Below, in pieces: positions 18,156-28,021 of a stretch of 64,000 bases of DNA. A model generated the notes under the pieces. It was not told the DNA's origin, ran no database searches, and saw only the letters and a program-made list of their open reading frames with translations. The position numbers were made by a program, and so were the translations under genes. The DNA comes from Albibacterium bauzanense (GTDB taxonomy: Bacteria; Bacteroidota; Bacteroidia; Sphingobacteriales; Sphingobacteriaceae), in assembly GCF_004339765.1 (NCBI RefSeq), contig NZ_SMGO01000001.1, positions 992,001-1,056,000 on the forward strand, written 5' to 3'. Numbering within the stretch: position 1 is the stretch's first letter; each line of letters starts with the position of its first letter.

Positions 18156-19769
18156 ATGGATATTACTGAATTGAACGCAAAGCTCGTGTCTGAGCTACGT
18201 GAAATTGCCAAGTTGATTGGTATAAATGATGCTGATAAGCTACGCAAGCAGGATCTTATAAACAAGATCGCTGCAAATGAGCTTGAGCAAAAACCTACCG
18301 AAACGATAGCTAAAACAGAAGAAAATACAGAAGAAAAACAAGAGAACGATTCCTCTGATAAACCTCGGAAGCGTGTTCGTCTTACAAAATCTGCTCAGCC
18401 TATTACAGACACTAAACCTCATAAGCCAGCGTCAACTCAAGGCAGAAATCCTTTTAAAACAGATTCTACACTTAAATCAGACGCTGTACAAGACAAACCT
18501 TTACACGCTGAAGCTACGTCAGAAGAAGCTATAAAAGTTCAAAGGCCGGAAAGAACAGAGAGAACAGAGAGAACAGAGAGAAAACCAGCAAATAATCCAT
18601 CAATAAATAAAGGTGATTCTGGTACAAGTAGTTCTCCTATTACAAACCTCGATTTCGACAATGTTATCGCTAATGAAGGTGTTTTAGAGATAATGCCGGA
18701 TGGATATGGTTTTTTAAGATCATCAGATTATAACTACCTATCATCACCAGACGATATTTATGTATCACAGTCACAAATAAAATTATTCGGACTCAAAACC
18801 GGAGATACAGTACGAGGAAGTATTCGCCCTCCAAAAGAAGGAGAAAAATATTTCCCATTGGTACGTGTAGAAGCTATCAATGGTCAAAATCCAGCCGATA
18901 TCAGAGACCGTGTCCCTTTCGACTATTTAACTCCTCTATTTCCAACAGAACGATTTAAATTATACAATGGACCTGGAAACTTTTCTACCAGAATAATAGA
19001 TTTATTTACACCTATTGGAAAAGGACAACGTGGTTTAATCGTAGCCCAGCCAAAAACGGGTAAAACAATGCTATTGAAAGATGTAGCGAACGCAATTGCA
19101 AAGAACCACCCTGAAGCTTATTTAATAATTCTGTTAATTGATGAACGACCAGAAGAAGTTACAGATATGGCTCGTAGCGTCCGCGCGGAAGTTGTTGCTT
19201 CTACATTTGACGAACCGGCAGAGCGCCACGTAAAAATCGCAAATATTGTCCTTGAAAAGGCAAAAAGAATGGTTGAATGTGGTCATGATGTAGTTATACT
19301 ATTAGATTCCATTACACGTTTAGCTCGTGCCTATAATACAGTTGCTCCTGCTTCAGGTAAAATCTTATCGGGTGGTGTTGATGCAAATGCCTTACATAAA
19401 CCAAAACGCTTCTTCGGAGCTGCAAGAAACATAGAAAACGGAGGTTCTTTGACTATATTAGCAACAGCATTAATTGATACTGGTTCTAAAATGGACGAAG
19501 TAATCTTTGAAGAATTTAAAGGTACTGGTAACATGGAACTTCAACTCGACCGTAAATTATCTAATAAACGAGTGTTCCCAGCTATTGATCTTACTGCCTC
19601 TAGCACGCGTAGAGACGATTTATTACTCGATAAAGAAACATTACAACGTATTTGGGTACTACGCAATCACCTTGCTGATATGAATTCAAGTGAATCGATG
19701 GAATTCTTATTACAACAAATGCGTGGAACACAAAGCAATGAAGAATTCTTAATCAGCATGAACCGCTAA
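18156..19769 (+). CDS. rho: Transcription termination factor Rho with a charged N-terminal insertion
   Basis: The 537-residue protein has a Rho_N SAP-like domain (1-45), a low-complexity charged insertion (about 45-155) rich in Glu, Lys, Arg and Thr, the cold-shock-like RNA-binding domain (about 165-250, with [14 protein letters not shown]), and the RecA-type hexameric ATPase with Walker [11 protein letters not shown] and Walker [16 protein letters not shown]. It unwinds nascent RNA to end transcription. I chose the ATG at 18156; the in-frame TTG at 18153 adds only one residue. The 258-bp upstream region holds no gene. Confidence 0.96.
   Translation: MDITELNAKLVSELREIAKLIGINDADKLRKQDLINKIAANELEQKPTETIAKTEENTEEKQENDSSDKPRKRVRLTKSAQPITDTKPHKPASTQGRNPFKTDSTLKSDAVQDKPLHAEATSEEAIKVQRPERTERTERTERKPANNPSINKGDSGTSSSPITNLDFDNVIANEGVLEIMPDGYGFLRSSDYNYLSSPDDIYVSQSQIKLFGLKTGDTVRGSIRPPKEGEKYFPLVRVEAINGQNPADIRDRVPFDYLTPLFPTERFKLYNGPGNFSTRIIDLFTPIGKGQRGLIVAQPKTGKTMLLKDVANAIAKNHPEAYLIILLIDERPEEVTDMARSVRAEVVASTFDEPAERHVKIANIVLEKAKRMVECGHDVVILLDSITRLARAYNTVAPASGKILSGGVDANALHKPKRFFGAARNIENGGSLTILATALIDTGSKMDEVIFEEFKGTGNMELQLDRKLSNKRVFPAIDLTASSTRRDDLLLDKETLQRIWVLRNHLADMNSSESMEFLLQQMRGTQSNEEFLISMNR
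18552..18578 (+). repeat. Three tandem copies of a 9-bp unit (AGAACAGAG) inside rho
   Basis: Three exact copies encode RTE repeats in the disordered N-terminal insertion of Rho. The unit is a multiple of three, so copy-number change would keep the frame. Confidence 0.85.
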
Positions 19770-19782
19770 TTATAATCTTTCA

Positions 19783-20481
19783 ATGATTGTAAAACACATC
19801 CCCAATGCCATTACATCCCTTAATTTATTGAGCGGTTGCCTGGGAGTTGTTTTTGCCTTCGATGGTAATTTAAAATATGCGGGGTATGCTATTTTAATAG
19901 CCGCATTCTTAGATTTTTTTGACGGAATGGCTGCAAGGCTATTAAAAGTAAGTTCTCCGATAGGAAAAGAACTGGATTCTCTTGCTGATATGGTAAGTTT
20001 CGGATTCTTACCAGCAGCTATACTGTATCAGCTTATTACACAATCGTCAGGAATTTATGATGGAAATGAATGGATCAGGTATCTGGCATTTCTAATAGCT
20101 ATTTTCTCTGCTCTTCGATTAGCAAAATTCAACATAGACACCCGTCAAAGCGATAGCTTCCTTGGTTTACCAACACCTGCTTGCGCATTGGTAATTATTT
20201 CTATCCCCTATATTATTGAACGAGGTGGATTTATAGGCTCAATTTTTCAATCATCACTAAGTCTGGTTATTCTAGCGTTTGTTTTAAGTTACCTTTTAAT
20301 TGCAGAATTGCCCTTATTATCTTTAAAATTCAAGAATCTACGCTTCTCTGAAAATCAGTATCGTTATATTTTGGTAGCTTTGGGAATTATATTGTTTGCA
20401 TTTTTTAACTTTGCAGCAATACCATTAATTATTCTAATATATATTCTATTATCAATAATTCAATTTAATATTAAAACATGA
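19783..20481 (+). CDS. pssA: CDP-diacylglycerol-serine O-phosphatidyltransferase
   Basis: The 232-residue membrane protein has the CDP-alcohol phosphotransferase motif DFFDGMAARLL...G...D...D (about residues 43-70), with all the metal-binding Asp residues present, and about seven or eight hydrophobic helices. It makes phosphatidylserine, the precursor of phosphatidylethanolamine. It lies 13 nt after rho and overlaps purS by 4 nt (ATGA). Confidence 0.9.
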   Translation: MIVKHIPNAITSLNLLSGCLGVVFAFDGNLKYAGYAILIAAFLDFFDGMAARLLKVSSPIGKELDSLADMVSFGFLPAAILYQLITQSSGIYDGNEWIRYLAFLIAIFSALRLAKFNIDTRQSDSFLGLPTPACALVIISIPYIIERGGFIGSIFQSSLSLVILAFVLSYLLIAELPLLSLKFKNLRFSENQYRYILVALGIILFAFFNFAAIPLIILIYILLSIIQFNIKT

Positions 20482-20729
20482 AGTTCATCGCAGAAATAAA
20501 TGTAATGCCTTTAAAAGAGATTCTAGATCCACAAGGTAAGGCCGTTGCAGGAAGTATGAAAAATCTAGGTCTTTCAAACATTAAAAACGTTCGTATCGGT
20601 AAACATATCACGCTGGAATTAGAAGCAGAAAATGAAGCTGCAGCGCGAGAATCTGTGGAACAAGCTTGCAAGCAGCTCTTAGCAAACCTTATAATGGAAA
20701 GCTATGAATTTGACTTAAAAGCAATATAA
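20478..20729 (+). CDS. purS: Phosphoribosylformylglycinamidine synthase subunit PurS
   Basis: The 83-residue protein begins MKFIAEINVMPLKEILDPQGKAV, has the family's GLSNIKNVRIGKHI core and ends with the NLIMESYEF segment. PurS bridges PurQ and PurL in the FGAM synthase complex of purine synthesis. Its purL and purQ partners are not in the window, so the gene is separated from them. It overlaps pssA by 4 nt and is followed by a strong hairpin terminator. Confidence 0.92.
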   Translation: MKFIAEINVMPLKEILDPQGKAVAGSMKNLGLSNIKNVRIGKHITLELEAENEAAARESVEQACKQLLANLIMESYEFDLKAI

Positions 20730-20741
20730 ATCCATTTATAT

Positions 20742-20785
20742 AAAAAAGGGGAGGCAGAGCTTATACAGTTCAGTCTCCCTTTTTT
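20742..20785. terminator. Bidirectional intrinsic terminator between purS and folK
   Basis: An A6-GGGGAG arm (20742-20753) pairs with a CTCCC-T6 arm (about 20775-20785) around a loop, with one bulge. The A-run and T-run make it work in both orientations, as expected between convergent genes. Confidence 0.8.
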
Positions 20786-20808
20786 AATAACATCCCATAT
20801 CATAGGTG

Positions 20809-21312
20809 TTATTCTCTATCTCCTCTTTTAGATGGCAATTTAATCACCTTTAAAGGATCATTAAGTTCTGCTAGAAGCTGTTCGACTGTTTTCAGTAAAA
20901 CAGGATGTCTGTATTCAGAAGCGATTTCTGCTAACGGAACCAAAGTGAATTTTCTTTTATGGATATAAGGATGCGGAATTATCAAATCAGGATCATCTAA
21001 AACCATTTCATTATAAAATAAAATATCAATATCAATTAAGCGTGACTCCCATCGCATCTGCCGAGTTCTGCCAAGATCGCTTTCAATTTCATGAATCGTT
21101 TTCAATAATTCATGCGGAGTTAAATCAGTAGTTACACATAGAACCTGATTTAAATATGATGGCTCATCTTCTCTACCCCAAGCCGCTGTCTCATAAAGAG
21201 CTGAATATTTTATTACATATCCTATCCTTTCTTCAATTTCCTTAAATGCATTAGATAATTGGCTAAAACGATCACCCAAATTAGCTCCCAAAAGAAGATA
21301 TATCGTACTCAT
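20809..21312 (-). CDS. folK: 2-amino-4-hydroxy-6-hydroxymethyldihydropteridine pyrophosphokinase
   Basis: The 167-residue protein shows YLLLGANLGDR at the N-terminus, YETAAWG, and RWESRLIDIDILFYN followed by IIPHPYIHKRKFTLVPLAEI, the full set of HPPK signatures. It transfers pyrophosphate from ATP to 6-hydroxymethyl-dihydropterin in folate synthesis. It diverges from sppA. Confidence 0.95.
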   Translation of the reverse strand: MSTIYLLLGANLGDRFSQLSNAFKEIEERIGYVIKYSALYETAAWGREDEPSYLNQVLCVTTDLTPHELLKTIHEIESDLGRTRQMRWESRLIDIDILFYNEMVLDDPDLIIPHPYIHKRKFTLVPLAEIASEYRHPVLLKTVEQLLAELNDPLKVIKLPSKRGDRE

Positions 21313-21346
21313 ATAACAAAGCTATTAATTATAAAACAGCAGCCAT

Positions 21347-21362
21347 TATTTTTGTAAATTTG
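21347..21362 (+). promoter_or_regulatory. Two tandem -7-like boxes (TATTTTTG, TAAATTTG) upstream of sppA
   Basis: Two back-to-back TAnnTTTG matches lie at 21347-21354 and 21355-21362, about 73 nt before the sppA ATG. Either could serve as a promoter; -33 elements are not evident. Confidence 0.35.
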
Positions 21363-21434
21363 ATTTTTTAAATATCTGTAACACCAACCCCTTATAATCA
21401 TCTAAACTTATAGATAATTAATAATTAAAAATAA

Positions 21435-23201
21435 ATGAATTCATTTTTCAAATATGTTCTAGCAACTATAGTCGGTATAATCGTAGCTTTTTTCTTGATT
21501 ATATTCATATCGCTAGGCATTATTGGTGGTTTAGTTCACTCTATAAACAGTGATGAGTCCGTCATAGTAGCTGACAACTCTGTCCTTACCATTTCAATTC
21601 CATATACAATAGATGAACGTACAAATAAAGGTATATTAAATAGCATTAGTTTTGCTGGCCTTGATAATGACCGAATTGGATTAAACGATATCCTGACACG
21701 TATTAAAGTTGCAAAGACCGACGATAAAATTAAAGGTATCTATCTAGATCTAAGCTCTGTTACAAGTAGCTTCGCCACATTAGAAGAAATAAGAAACGCT
21801 TTAGAAGACTTCAAAACATCTAAGAAATTTGTAATCGCTTATAGTGAATATTATTCTCAATCCTCCTATTATTTAGCATCTACTGCTGATAAGATCTATC
21901 TTTATCCAGAAGGCTTACTTGAATTTACCGGACTATCAAGCCAATCTATTTTCTTTAAAGGAGCACTGGATAAATTAGGAATTGAAGCACAAGTCATTAA
22001 AGTTGGAACCTATAAAAGTGCTGTAGAACCCTATATTCTTGACAAAATGAGTGCTGCAAACAAAGAACAGGTTACTTCATTCTTAGGGTCTATCTACTCT
22101 CATTACTTAGACAAAATCTCTTTAAGTCGCAAAATACCAGCTGATTCATTATTTAATATTGCGGATAAGTTTAAAGTACAGGATGCCAAAGACGCTGTAA
22201 CTTATGGATTGGTAGACGCTACCAAATATAAAGACGAAATACTGGCTGAATTAAAATCAAGATTAAAAATTGAGAAAGATGCTAAAATAAACTCCATTTC
22301 CATTGAAGATTACAACGTTACAGATCAAAGTTTACCCAAAAACTCAAAAGATAGAATTGCTGTAGTATATGCAGTTGGAGAGATCGTTTCTGGCGAAGGT
22401 AATGACCAACAAATCGGTTCTGAGAAAATTTCCAGAGCAATACGTACTGTAAGAGAAGATGAAAAAGTAAAAGCTGTTGTATTACGAGTTAATTCGCCGG
22501 GAGGAAGTGCCCTTGCATCTGACGTCATTTGGAGAGAAGTAGTATTGACCAAAGCTGTTAAGCCTATTGTTGTTTCCATGGGAGATTTAGCTGCATCTGG
22601 AGGCTATTATATTTCTGCTGCAGCCGACTCTATTTTTGCACAACCTAATACAATTACAGGTTCAATTGGAGTATTTGGAATAATACCAAACTTCCAGCGG
22701 TTTTTTAATGATAAATTGGGAATCACATTTGATGTAGTCAAAACAGCAGAATTTGCAGATTTAGGAGCATTTAATAGACCTCTAACAGCCCAAGAAGAAT
22801 CAATCATTCAACAAAATGTAAATAAGATTTATTATACATTTACACAGAATGTAGCCGACGGGCGCAAAAAAGAACGGAGTTATATAGATAGTATTGGCCA
22901 AGGCCGGGTATGGACCGGAACACAAGCTATCGAATTAGGACTAGTCGATCGCATCGGAGGTATAGAAGATGCCATTAAATCTGCAGCAAAAAAAGCAAAC
23001 ATACAAGAATATAGCTTGGTGAACTACCCTTCTCAAGATGACCCATTGAAAGCACTATTTAATAGATCTGGCAGACAAATAAGCCTTTGGTTTACAAAAC
23101 AAGAAATGGGTCTCGCATTTCCGGTTTATCAACAGGTTAAAGAAACAATGCAGCAAAGTGGTATCCAGGCAAGAATACCTTATACCATCGATATTAAATA
23201 A
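21435..23201 (+). CDS. sppA: Signal peptide peptidase SppA, 67K type
   Basis: The 588-residue protein has an N-terminal membrane anchor (about 8-32) and two tandem ClpP-like peptidase S49 domains. The general-base lysine is Lys194 in [11 protein letters not shown] and the nucleophile is Ser388 in DLAASGGYY; their spacing (194) is close to Lys209/Ser409 of E. coli SppA. It degrades cleaved signal peptides in the inner membrane. It is followed after 6 nt by the PolX-like gene. Confidence 0.94.
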   Translation: MNSFFKYVLATIVGIIVAFFLIIFISLGIIGGLVHSINSDESVIVADNSVLTISIPYTIDERTNKGILNSISFAGLDNDRIGLNDILTRIKVAKTDDKIKGIYLDLSSVTSSFATLEEIRNALEDFKTSKKFVIAYSEYYSQSSYYLASTADKIYLYPEGLLEFTGLSSQSIFFKGALDKLGIEAQVIKVGTYKSAVEPYILDKMSAANKEQVTSFLGSIYSHYLDKISLSRKIPADSLFNIADKFKVQDAKDAVTYGLVDATKYKDEILAELKSRLKIEKDAKINSISIEDYNVTDQSLPKNSKDRIAVVYAVGEIVSGEGNDQQIGSEKISRAIRTVREDEKVKAVVLRVNSPGGSALASDVIWREVVLTKAVKPIVVSMGDLAASGGYYISAAADSIFAQPNTITGSIGVFGIIPNFQRFFNDKLGITFDVVKTAEFADLGAFNRPLTAQEESIIQQNVNKIYYTFTQNVADGRKKERSYIDSIGQGRVWTGTQAIELGLVDRIGGIEDAIKSAAKKANIQEYSLVNYPSQDDPLKALFNRSGRQISLWFTKQEMGLAFPVYQQVKETMQQSGIQARIPYTIDIK

Positions 23202-23207
23202 TTTATT

Positions 23208-24896
23208 ATGGATAATAAAGCAATCGCTCGTGAATTCAAACTACTTTCACAATTATTGGAATTTCATGGTGAAAATAGCTTCAAAATAAGAGCCATTGCT
23301 ACAGTGGCCGATAAACTTAGAAAGCTTCCTTTTGATATTACATCAAAAACACACGAAGAATTAAGCGAAGTACCTGGAATAGGTAAAAGCTCGGCTCTCA
23401 AAATTAAAGAGATTTTAGATAACGGAAGTCTTAAAGAGTTAGAAGACCTAATACAACAAAGCCCTCCCGGCATTATTGCTCTATTGAAAATAAAAGGAAT
23501 TGGTCCAAAGAAATTAGCTGTTATTTGGCAAGAACTAGGTATCGATAACTTAGGTGAGCTATGGTACGCATGCAAAGACGATAAGATTTCGAAACTTAAA
23601 GGCTTTGGGCAAAAAACTCAAGATGAATTGAAATCTATCGTTGAGTTTACCATGGAGAACCAAGACAAATTCCGCTATGCTGATATAGAGCCTTTTGCAA
23701 ATGATATTTTACATAGCCTAAAAAAGCATCTGAAAGAAGAGTCGCTAGTTTCATTTACCGGGCCTCTGCGCCGTTGTTGTGAGATACTTGAAACAATTGA
23801 CATTCTTGCATCTAGCACTAAAGATGAATTAATCAAGTGGGTCAATCAATCAAATATTATTACGGATATAAAAGAGAGTGACAATCAACTACAAGGTACA
23901 CATCAAAGTGGTATTAAGACAATCATTCATTGCTCTAATAAAGAAAGTTTTTATGCACGTTTAATTGAAACGACAGGCAATGAAAATCATTTAAAGGGAT
24001 TAGAGGAGAAACTAAATATCGAAATCCCATCTTTAGAAAGCGAAGAAGCTATTTATAAAAAGGCAGGACTAAGCTTTATTCCGCCAGAATTACGTGAAGG
24101 ATTGAATGAAATAGAATTAGCCTCTCAAAATAACATTCCTAAATTAATTGAATACAGCGATTTTAAAGGCAGTTTACATAACCATAGTTTATGGAGCGAT
24201 GGTGTATTCTCTATCGAAGATATGGCCATTTATAGTAGAGATATACTTAAATTAGAATACTTTGGTATATCGGATCATTCCAAAACCGCTGTTTATGCCA
24301 ATGGACTAAGCACCGATCGGGTTATAGCTCAATGGAAAGAAATCGACTCATTAAACAAAAAGCTTGCACCTTTTAAAATCCTTAAAGGCATTGAGTCAGA
24401 TATATTGTCGAATGGCTCTTTAGATTATCCTAATGAAATTCTAGCAGAATTCGATTTCGTTGTTGCATCCATCCATGCACAGCTTTCTATGGATGAAAAA
24501 AAAGCTACTACTCGTTTAATTAAAGCAATCGAAAATCCGTATACCACCATTCTTGGTCACCCTACTGGTCGACAGTTATTAGTTCGCAGAGGTTATCCTA
24601 TAGATCATAAGAAAGTAATCGATGCCTGTGCGGCGAATGACGTTATCATTGAAATCAATGCTAATCCTCTACGCCTTGATATAGACTGGCGATGGGTACC
24701 CTATTGCCTTGAAAAAGGAGTTACACTTTCAATCAATCCAGATGCGCATCATGCCTCAGAACTCAATTATTTAAGATACGGACAATTAGTAGCCAGAAAG
24801 GGTGGCCTCTCTGCTGAAAACTGTTTAAATTGCCTTTCTTTAGAGAAAATTGAGCTGCAGTTAAAAGCCAGAAAGGATAAAAATCAAGGTATTTAA
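23208..24896 (+). CDS. polX: PolX-family protein: degenerate polymerase domain plus intact PHP nuclease domain
   Basis: The 562-residue product has HhH motifs (VPGIGKSSALKI about 55-66; IKGIGPKKLA about 95-104), a pol-beta-like region (160-280) and a C-terminal PHP domain. The polymerase motif reads GPLRRCCE...TID at 185-198: the first of the paired catalytic Asp residues is Thr196 and only Asp198 remains. PHP ligands look complete: His324, His326, Asp331, Glu396, His423, His451, Asp512 and His514. I infer a 3'-5' exonuclease or phosphoesterase without polymerase activity, probably in DNA repair. It lies between sppA and a glycosyltransferase gene. Confidence 0.82.
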   Translation: MDNKAIAREFKLLSQLLEFHGENSFKIRAIATVADKLRKLPFDITSKTHEELSEVPGIGKSSALKIKEILDNGSLKELEDLIQQSPPGIIALLKIKGIGPKKLAVIWQELGIDNLGELWYACKDDKISKLKGFGQKTQDELKSIVEFTMENQDKFRYADIEPFANDILHSLKKHLKEESLVSFTGPLRRCCEILETIDILASSTKDELIKWVNQSNIITDIKESDNQLQGTHQSGIKTIIHCSNKESFYARLIETTGNENHLKGLEEKLNIEIPSLESEEAIYKKAGLSFIPPELREGLNEIELASQNNIPKLIEYSDFKGSLHNHSLWSDGVFSIEDMAIYSRDILKLEYFGISDHSKTAVYANGLSTDRVIAQWKEIDSLNKKLAPFKILKGIESDILSNGSLDYPNEILAEFDFVVASIHAQLSMDEKKATTRLIKAIENPYTTILGHPTGRQLLVRRGYPIDHKKVIDACAANDVIIEINANPLRLDIDWRWVPYCLEKGVTLSINPDAHHASELNYLRYGQLVARKGGLSAENCLNCLSLEKIELQLKARKDKNQGI

Positions 24897-24900
24897 ATCA

Positions 24901-25722
24901 ATGGATCAGATTACAATAAGCCTGATTATTTCAGTTTACAAAAACATCAAGGACTTAAAAGTAATTTTGGATAACCTTCACTATCAGACACACCTTCCTG
25001 ATGAAATTATTATTTCCGAAGATGGCAACAGTTCTGAAATGAAGCTATTTATAGAAAATTATTCTATTGATATTCCTCTTGTCCACCTTAGTCAGGAAGA
25101 CAAAGGTTGGCAAAAGAATAAAGCATTGAATAATGCTATTATAAAAGCGAAATACGAATACCTAATCTTCATTGATGGAGATTGTGTGCTTCACACTAAA
25201 TTCATACAAAATCACCTATTACTTTCAAATCCCCAACACATATTAGCAGGAAAAAGAGTAAAATTAGGCCCTACTTATAGTGAAAAACTATCTAATATAA
25301 AATTGCCAGAATTTCAAAAAAAGATCATTCCAGAAGCCAGAAAGCTTTTAAAAGACAATGCGACATTCTATGAAGAAGCTATATATATTCCTCTTAACCC
25401 TCTTACGAAAATAATCATTCAAAAACTGGGAATCAGCAGCATTAAAGGTTGCAATTTTTCATGCTATAAAACCGCAATCCTAGCTATCAATGGTTTTGAT
25501 GAAGACTACATTAAGCCTGCAATTGGAGAAGATCATGATTTAGTTTGGCGCTTTGAAGGTTTGGGCTACAAAATAGTATCAATTAAACATTTTGCAGTTC
25601 AATATCATCTATATCATAAAGAAAACTGGTCCTCTCAGGAAGAAAACCTAATCTTACTAAAACAGAAACAAAAAGCGAAAACATTCATCTGTTTAAATGG
25701 GATTAAAAAAACTCACTCCTAA
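24901..25722 (+). CDS. Family 2 glycosyltransferase (galactosyltransferase-like C-terminal part)
   Basis: The 273-residue protein has a GT-A fold start (ISLIISVYKNIKDLKVIL), a DGD metal motif in IFIDGDCVLH, and a C-terminal acceptor segment (KGCNFSCYKTAIL, then GFDE...GEDHDLVWRFEGLG) typical of GT2 enzymes with the glyco_transf_7C-like module. It transfers a sugar from a nucleotide donor to a cell-surface glycan; donor and acceptor are unknown. It begins 4 nt after the PolX-like gene and has no membrane helix. Confidence 0.82.
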   Translation: MDQITISLIISVYKNIKDLKVILDNLHYQTHLPDEIIISEDGNSSEMKLFIENYSIDIPLVHLSQEDKGWQKNKALNNAIIKAKYEYLIFIDGDCVLHTKFIQNHLLLSNPQHILAGKRVKLGPTYSEKLSNIKLPEFQKKIIPEARKLLKDNATFYEEAIYIPLNPLTKIIIQKLGISSIKGCNFSCYKTAILAINGFDEDYIKPAIGEDHDLVWRFEGLGYKIVSIKHFAVQYHLYHKENWSSQEENLILLKQKQKAKTFICLNGIKKTHS

Positions 25723-25778
25723 CCTTCTTTGCTGAAAACTACTCATATACACTTATGATTTAAATATAAATAAATACT

Positions 25779-25786
25779 TAAGTTTG
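25779..25786 (+). promoter_or_regulatory. Candidate -7 box (TAAGTTTG) for the following glycosyltransferase gene
   Basis: A full TAnnTTTG match ending 5 nt before the ATG at 25792. The transcript from it would start at or next to the initiation codon. Confidence 0.4.
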
Positions 25787-25791
25787 TATTT

Positions 25792-26514
25792 ATGACAGAA
25801 AATAAGCTTGAAGCCATTATTGTAACGCCTGTTAAAAATTCAATTAACACAACACTCGATACAATTAAAACGATCTCTAATTCCCGATCAACAATACATC
25901 ACATTGTATATAACGATTTCAGTGATGAAGAAACCAAAAGGATACTAGAGGAGAGCAAAGAAAAATACAACTTCGAGCTAATTAATTTAGAAGACATTAC
26001 AAGCAATCCTTCTCCAAACTATAAACTGGTATTACAAGATGCTCAAGCAAAAGCTCTGCAACATAATGTACCATTCATTGTAGTTGAATCTGACGTAAAA
26101 GTAAATGAAGACACCTTTGAAAAGATGCTCGATTTTGAAAAGATTCACTTAAAATCCGGATTAATTGGAGCAATTACAACCGATGAATCTGGAGATATTA
26201 ATTTCCCTTATCTAAAATTTAAAGGAGAAAAAAGAGCAATTATTGAAACAAAGAGAAGTCTGAGCTTTTGCTGCACTTTATTAACATTGGACTTTCTAAA
26301 ATCTTATAGCTTTTCAAAGTTGGATCAATCTAAAGACTGGTATGATACTTTTCTTTCTACAAAGGCATTAGAATTAGACTTTAAAAACTATATTTTACTG
26401 GATACACCTGTGCTTCATTTGCCTCATGGTAGCAGACCATGGAAAAAGCTTAAATATACCAATCCAATTAAATACTATTTCTTAAAGCTTATAAAAGGAA
26501 GAGATAAGATATAA
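25792..26514 (+). CDS. GT-A-fold glycosyltransferase-like protein
   Basis: The 240-residue product starts EAIIVTPVKNSINTTLDTI, resembling the first strand of GT2 enzymes, and has VVESDVKVNEDTF in the place of the usual DxD region, followed by a short C-terminal HLPHGSRPWKKL. Similarity to GT2 is moderate. It is probably involved in surface polysaccharide synthesis together with the neighbouring transferase genes, but this is inference from context. Confidence 0.65.
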   Translation: MTENKLEAIIVTPVKNSINTTLDTIKTISNSRSTIHHIVYNDFSDEETKRILEESKEKYNFELINLEDITSNPSPNYKLVLQDAQAKALQHNVPFIVVESDVKVNEDTFEKMLDFEKIHLKSGLIGAITTDESGDINFPYLKFKGEKRAIIETKRSLSFCCTLLTLDFLKSYSFSKLDQSKDWYDTFLSTKALELDFKNYILLDTPVLHLPHGSRPWKKLKYTNPIKYYFLKLIKGRDKI

Positions 26515-26658
26515 TCTTGCTTTACACAATAGAGCTGTTAAAGAACTATTCATGCGCTATGTCTGCGCTTTTTTGGCTCTTTAAGCACAGATATACCGCT
26601 GGAAGCTTTCTATTGGTATTCATGAATGTAAAAGAAGGTGCGTCACATGAAAGAGTGA

Positions 26659-27438
26659 CTATTTAAGTAAACCAAACATTCTTAAAAAAGTATTATATTT
26701 TCTAGAGTGAGTGCGCTGAATCCTTAATGGACCATTCAATTGCTTATAAATAAAGTCTTTGTGTTTTCTATTTATATAGGCAATAATCTTTCCTTTTCTC
26801 TCTTTAGTCATTCCCTTTCGCCTTGAATTTGTTCTGATTCTATAATAAAATCCGGTGATTGGTAATTTAATTACTTTACCCCCATTCTTCAACATCGTTA
26901 TCCAAAATTCCCAATCCTCTCTTCCCCATACCATATCTTCAGAGTAACCTCCACACGCTTCCCAGTCTTTTTTTCTATATAAAGCACTTACAAATATCAT
27001 ATTATCAAGTGCTAATCTTTTTAAACTAAACGGTTTCAGATTCCACTTTCCTTCCTTTTCACCGAATTTTTCAGCATCACAATAAACAACCTTCACCTCC
27101 GGATCAAATTCGAACACTTTAACTGCTTCAGAAATATAATCATTCGAAATAATATCGTCTGAATCTAGAGGCAAAATATAAGTCCCATTTGCTTTTCTTA
27201 TACCATGATTTCGCGCTACCGATGGACCTTGATTAAGTTGAGAATAGTAAAACACGTTCTCATATTGACCAGATAAACGTTTACACACCTCATCCGTATT
27301 ATCAATAGAACCGTCATTAACTAATATAATCTCAATATCAGGATGAATGGAATTTAATACAGAATTAACCGTTTCTTCAATAAAAACAGCTTGATTATAA
27401 CAGGGTATAACTACACTTACTAACTCAGACACAATCAT
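26659..27438 (-). CDS. Family 2 glycosyltransferase
   Basis: The 259-residue protein has the classic GT2 opening VSVVIPCYNQAVFIEETV, VNDGSIDNTDEV, a LDSDD metal motif, and a W-x-RE-DWEFW acceptor-region segment. It is a soluble enzyme that transfers a sugar to a surface glycan acceptor; specificity is unknown. It faces the preceding GT gene convergently across a 144-bp gap with only weak hairpins. Confidence 0.9.
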   Translation of the reverse strand: MIVSELVSVVIPCYNQAVFIEETVNSVLNSIHPDIEIILVNDGSIDNTDEVCKRLSGQYENVFYYSQLNQGPSVARNHGIRKANGTYILPLDSDDIISNDYISEAVKVFEFDPEVKVVYCDAEKFGEKEGKWNLKPFSLKRLALDNMIFVSALYRKKDWEACGGYSEDMVWGREDWEFWITMLKNGGKVIKLPITGFYYRIRTNSRRKGMTKERKGKIIAYINRKHKDFIYKQLNGPLRIQRTHSRKYNTFLRMFGLLK

Positions 27439-27529
27439 TCTTTAAATTAACAGACCAAATATACAAAACACAATTCTATAAACACTTTCAGGCATGATTT
27501 TGGAAGTAGGTGCGAATAAAGAAATAACA

Positions 27530-28009
27530 ATGATCAAAGATCTTTTTTTAATACGACACGCAGAATCCAACCATCCTTCAGGAGTAAAAGATTTTGACCG
27601 CCCATTAAACGACAAAGGTTATATGGAGGCAAGAGAAATGAGTGATAAATTAGCGAATTATAAATTACAGCCTGAATTATTAATTAGTAGTCCTGCAAAG
27701 CGTGCTTTAAGTACTGCGACAATTTTCGCTGAGAAGCTTCATATACCAGCCCATCAAATCCAACCTGAAAATATGATTTACGAGGCAAACGCTTCGTTAT
27801 TACTTCCCATCATCAACTATCTTCCCGAACAATATAACCGGGTTGCTCTCTTCGGTCATAATCCCGGGATTACAGAATTTGCAGGTTACCTTAGTGGTAC
27901 CTATATTCGAAATATTCCTACTGCTGGAATCATTCATATTAGATTTACAACAGAATGGAAAATGATAAGCGCAGGATCAGGAGAAATAAAATGGGAAGCA
28001 AGCACTTAA
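27530..28009 (+). CDS. sixA: SixA-type histidine phosphatase
   Basis: The 159-residue product starts with LFLIRHAESN, the RHG-like catalytic motif, and has LISSPAKRALSTA and VALFGHNPGITEFAGYL with the second catalytic His. E. coli SixA removes phosphate from phosphohistidine on a PTS-family protein; the bacterial target here is unknown. I chose the ATG at 27530 (MIKDLFLIRHAE), the normal family start; an in-frame ATG at 27494 would add 12 atypical residues. Confidence 0.85.
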   Translation: MIKDLFLIRHAESNHPSGVKDFDRPLNDKGYMEAREMSDKLANYKLQPELLISSPAKRALSTATIFAEKLHIPAHQIQPENMIYEANASLLLPIINYLPEQYNRVALFGHNPGITEFAGYLSGTYIRNIPTAGIIHIRFTTEWKMISAGSGEIKWEAST

Positions 28010-28021
28010 GCATGGATAGTA

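Noticed and set aside
26538-26584. Two-level hairpin (TTAAAGA/TCTTTAA around GCGC/GCGC followed by T6) between convergent glycosyltransferase genes
   Set aside because: The GC stem is only 4 bp and the outer stem is AT-only with a long loop; too weak to call a terminator.
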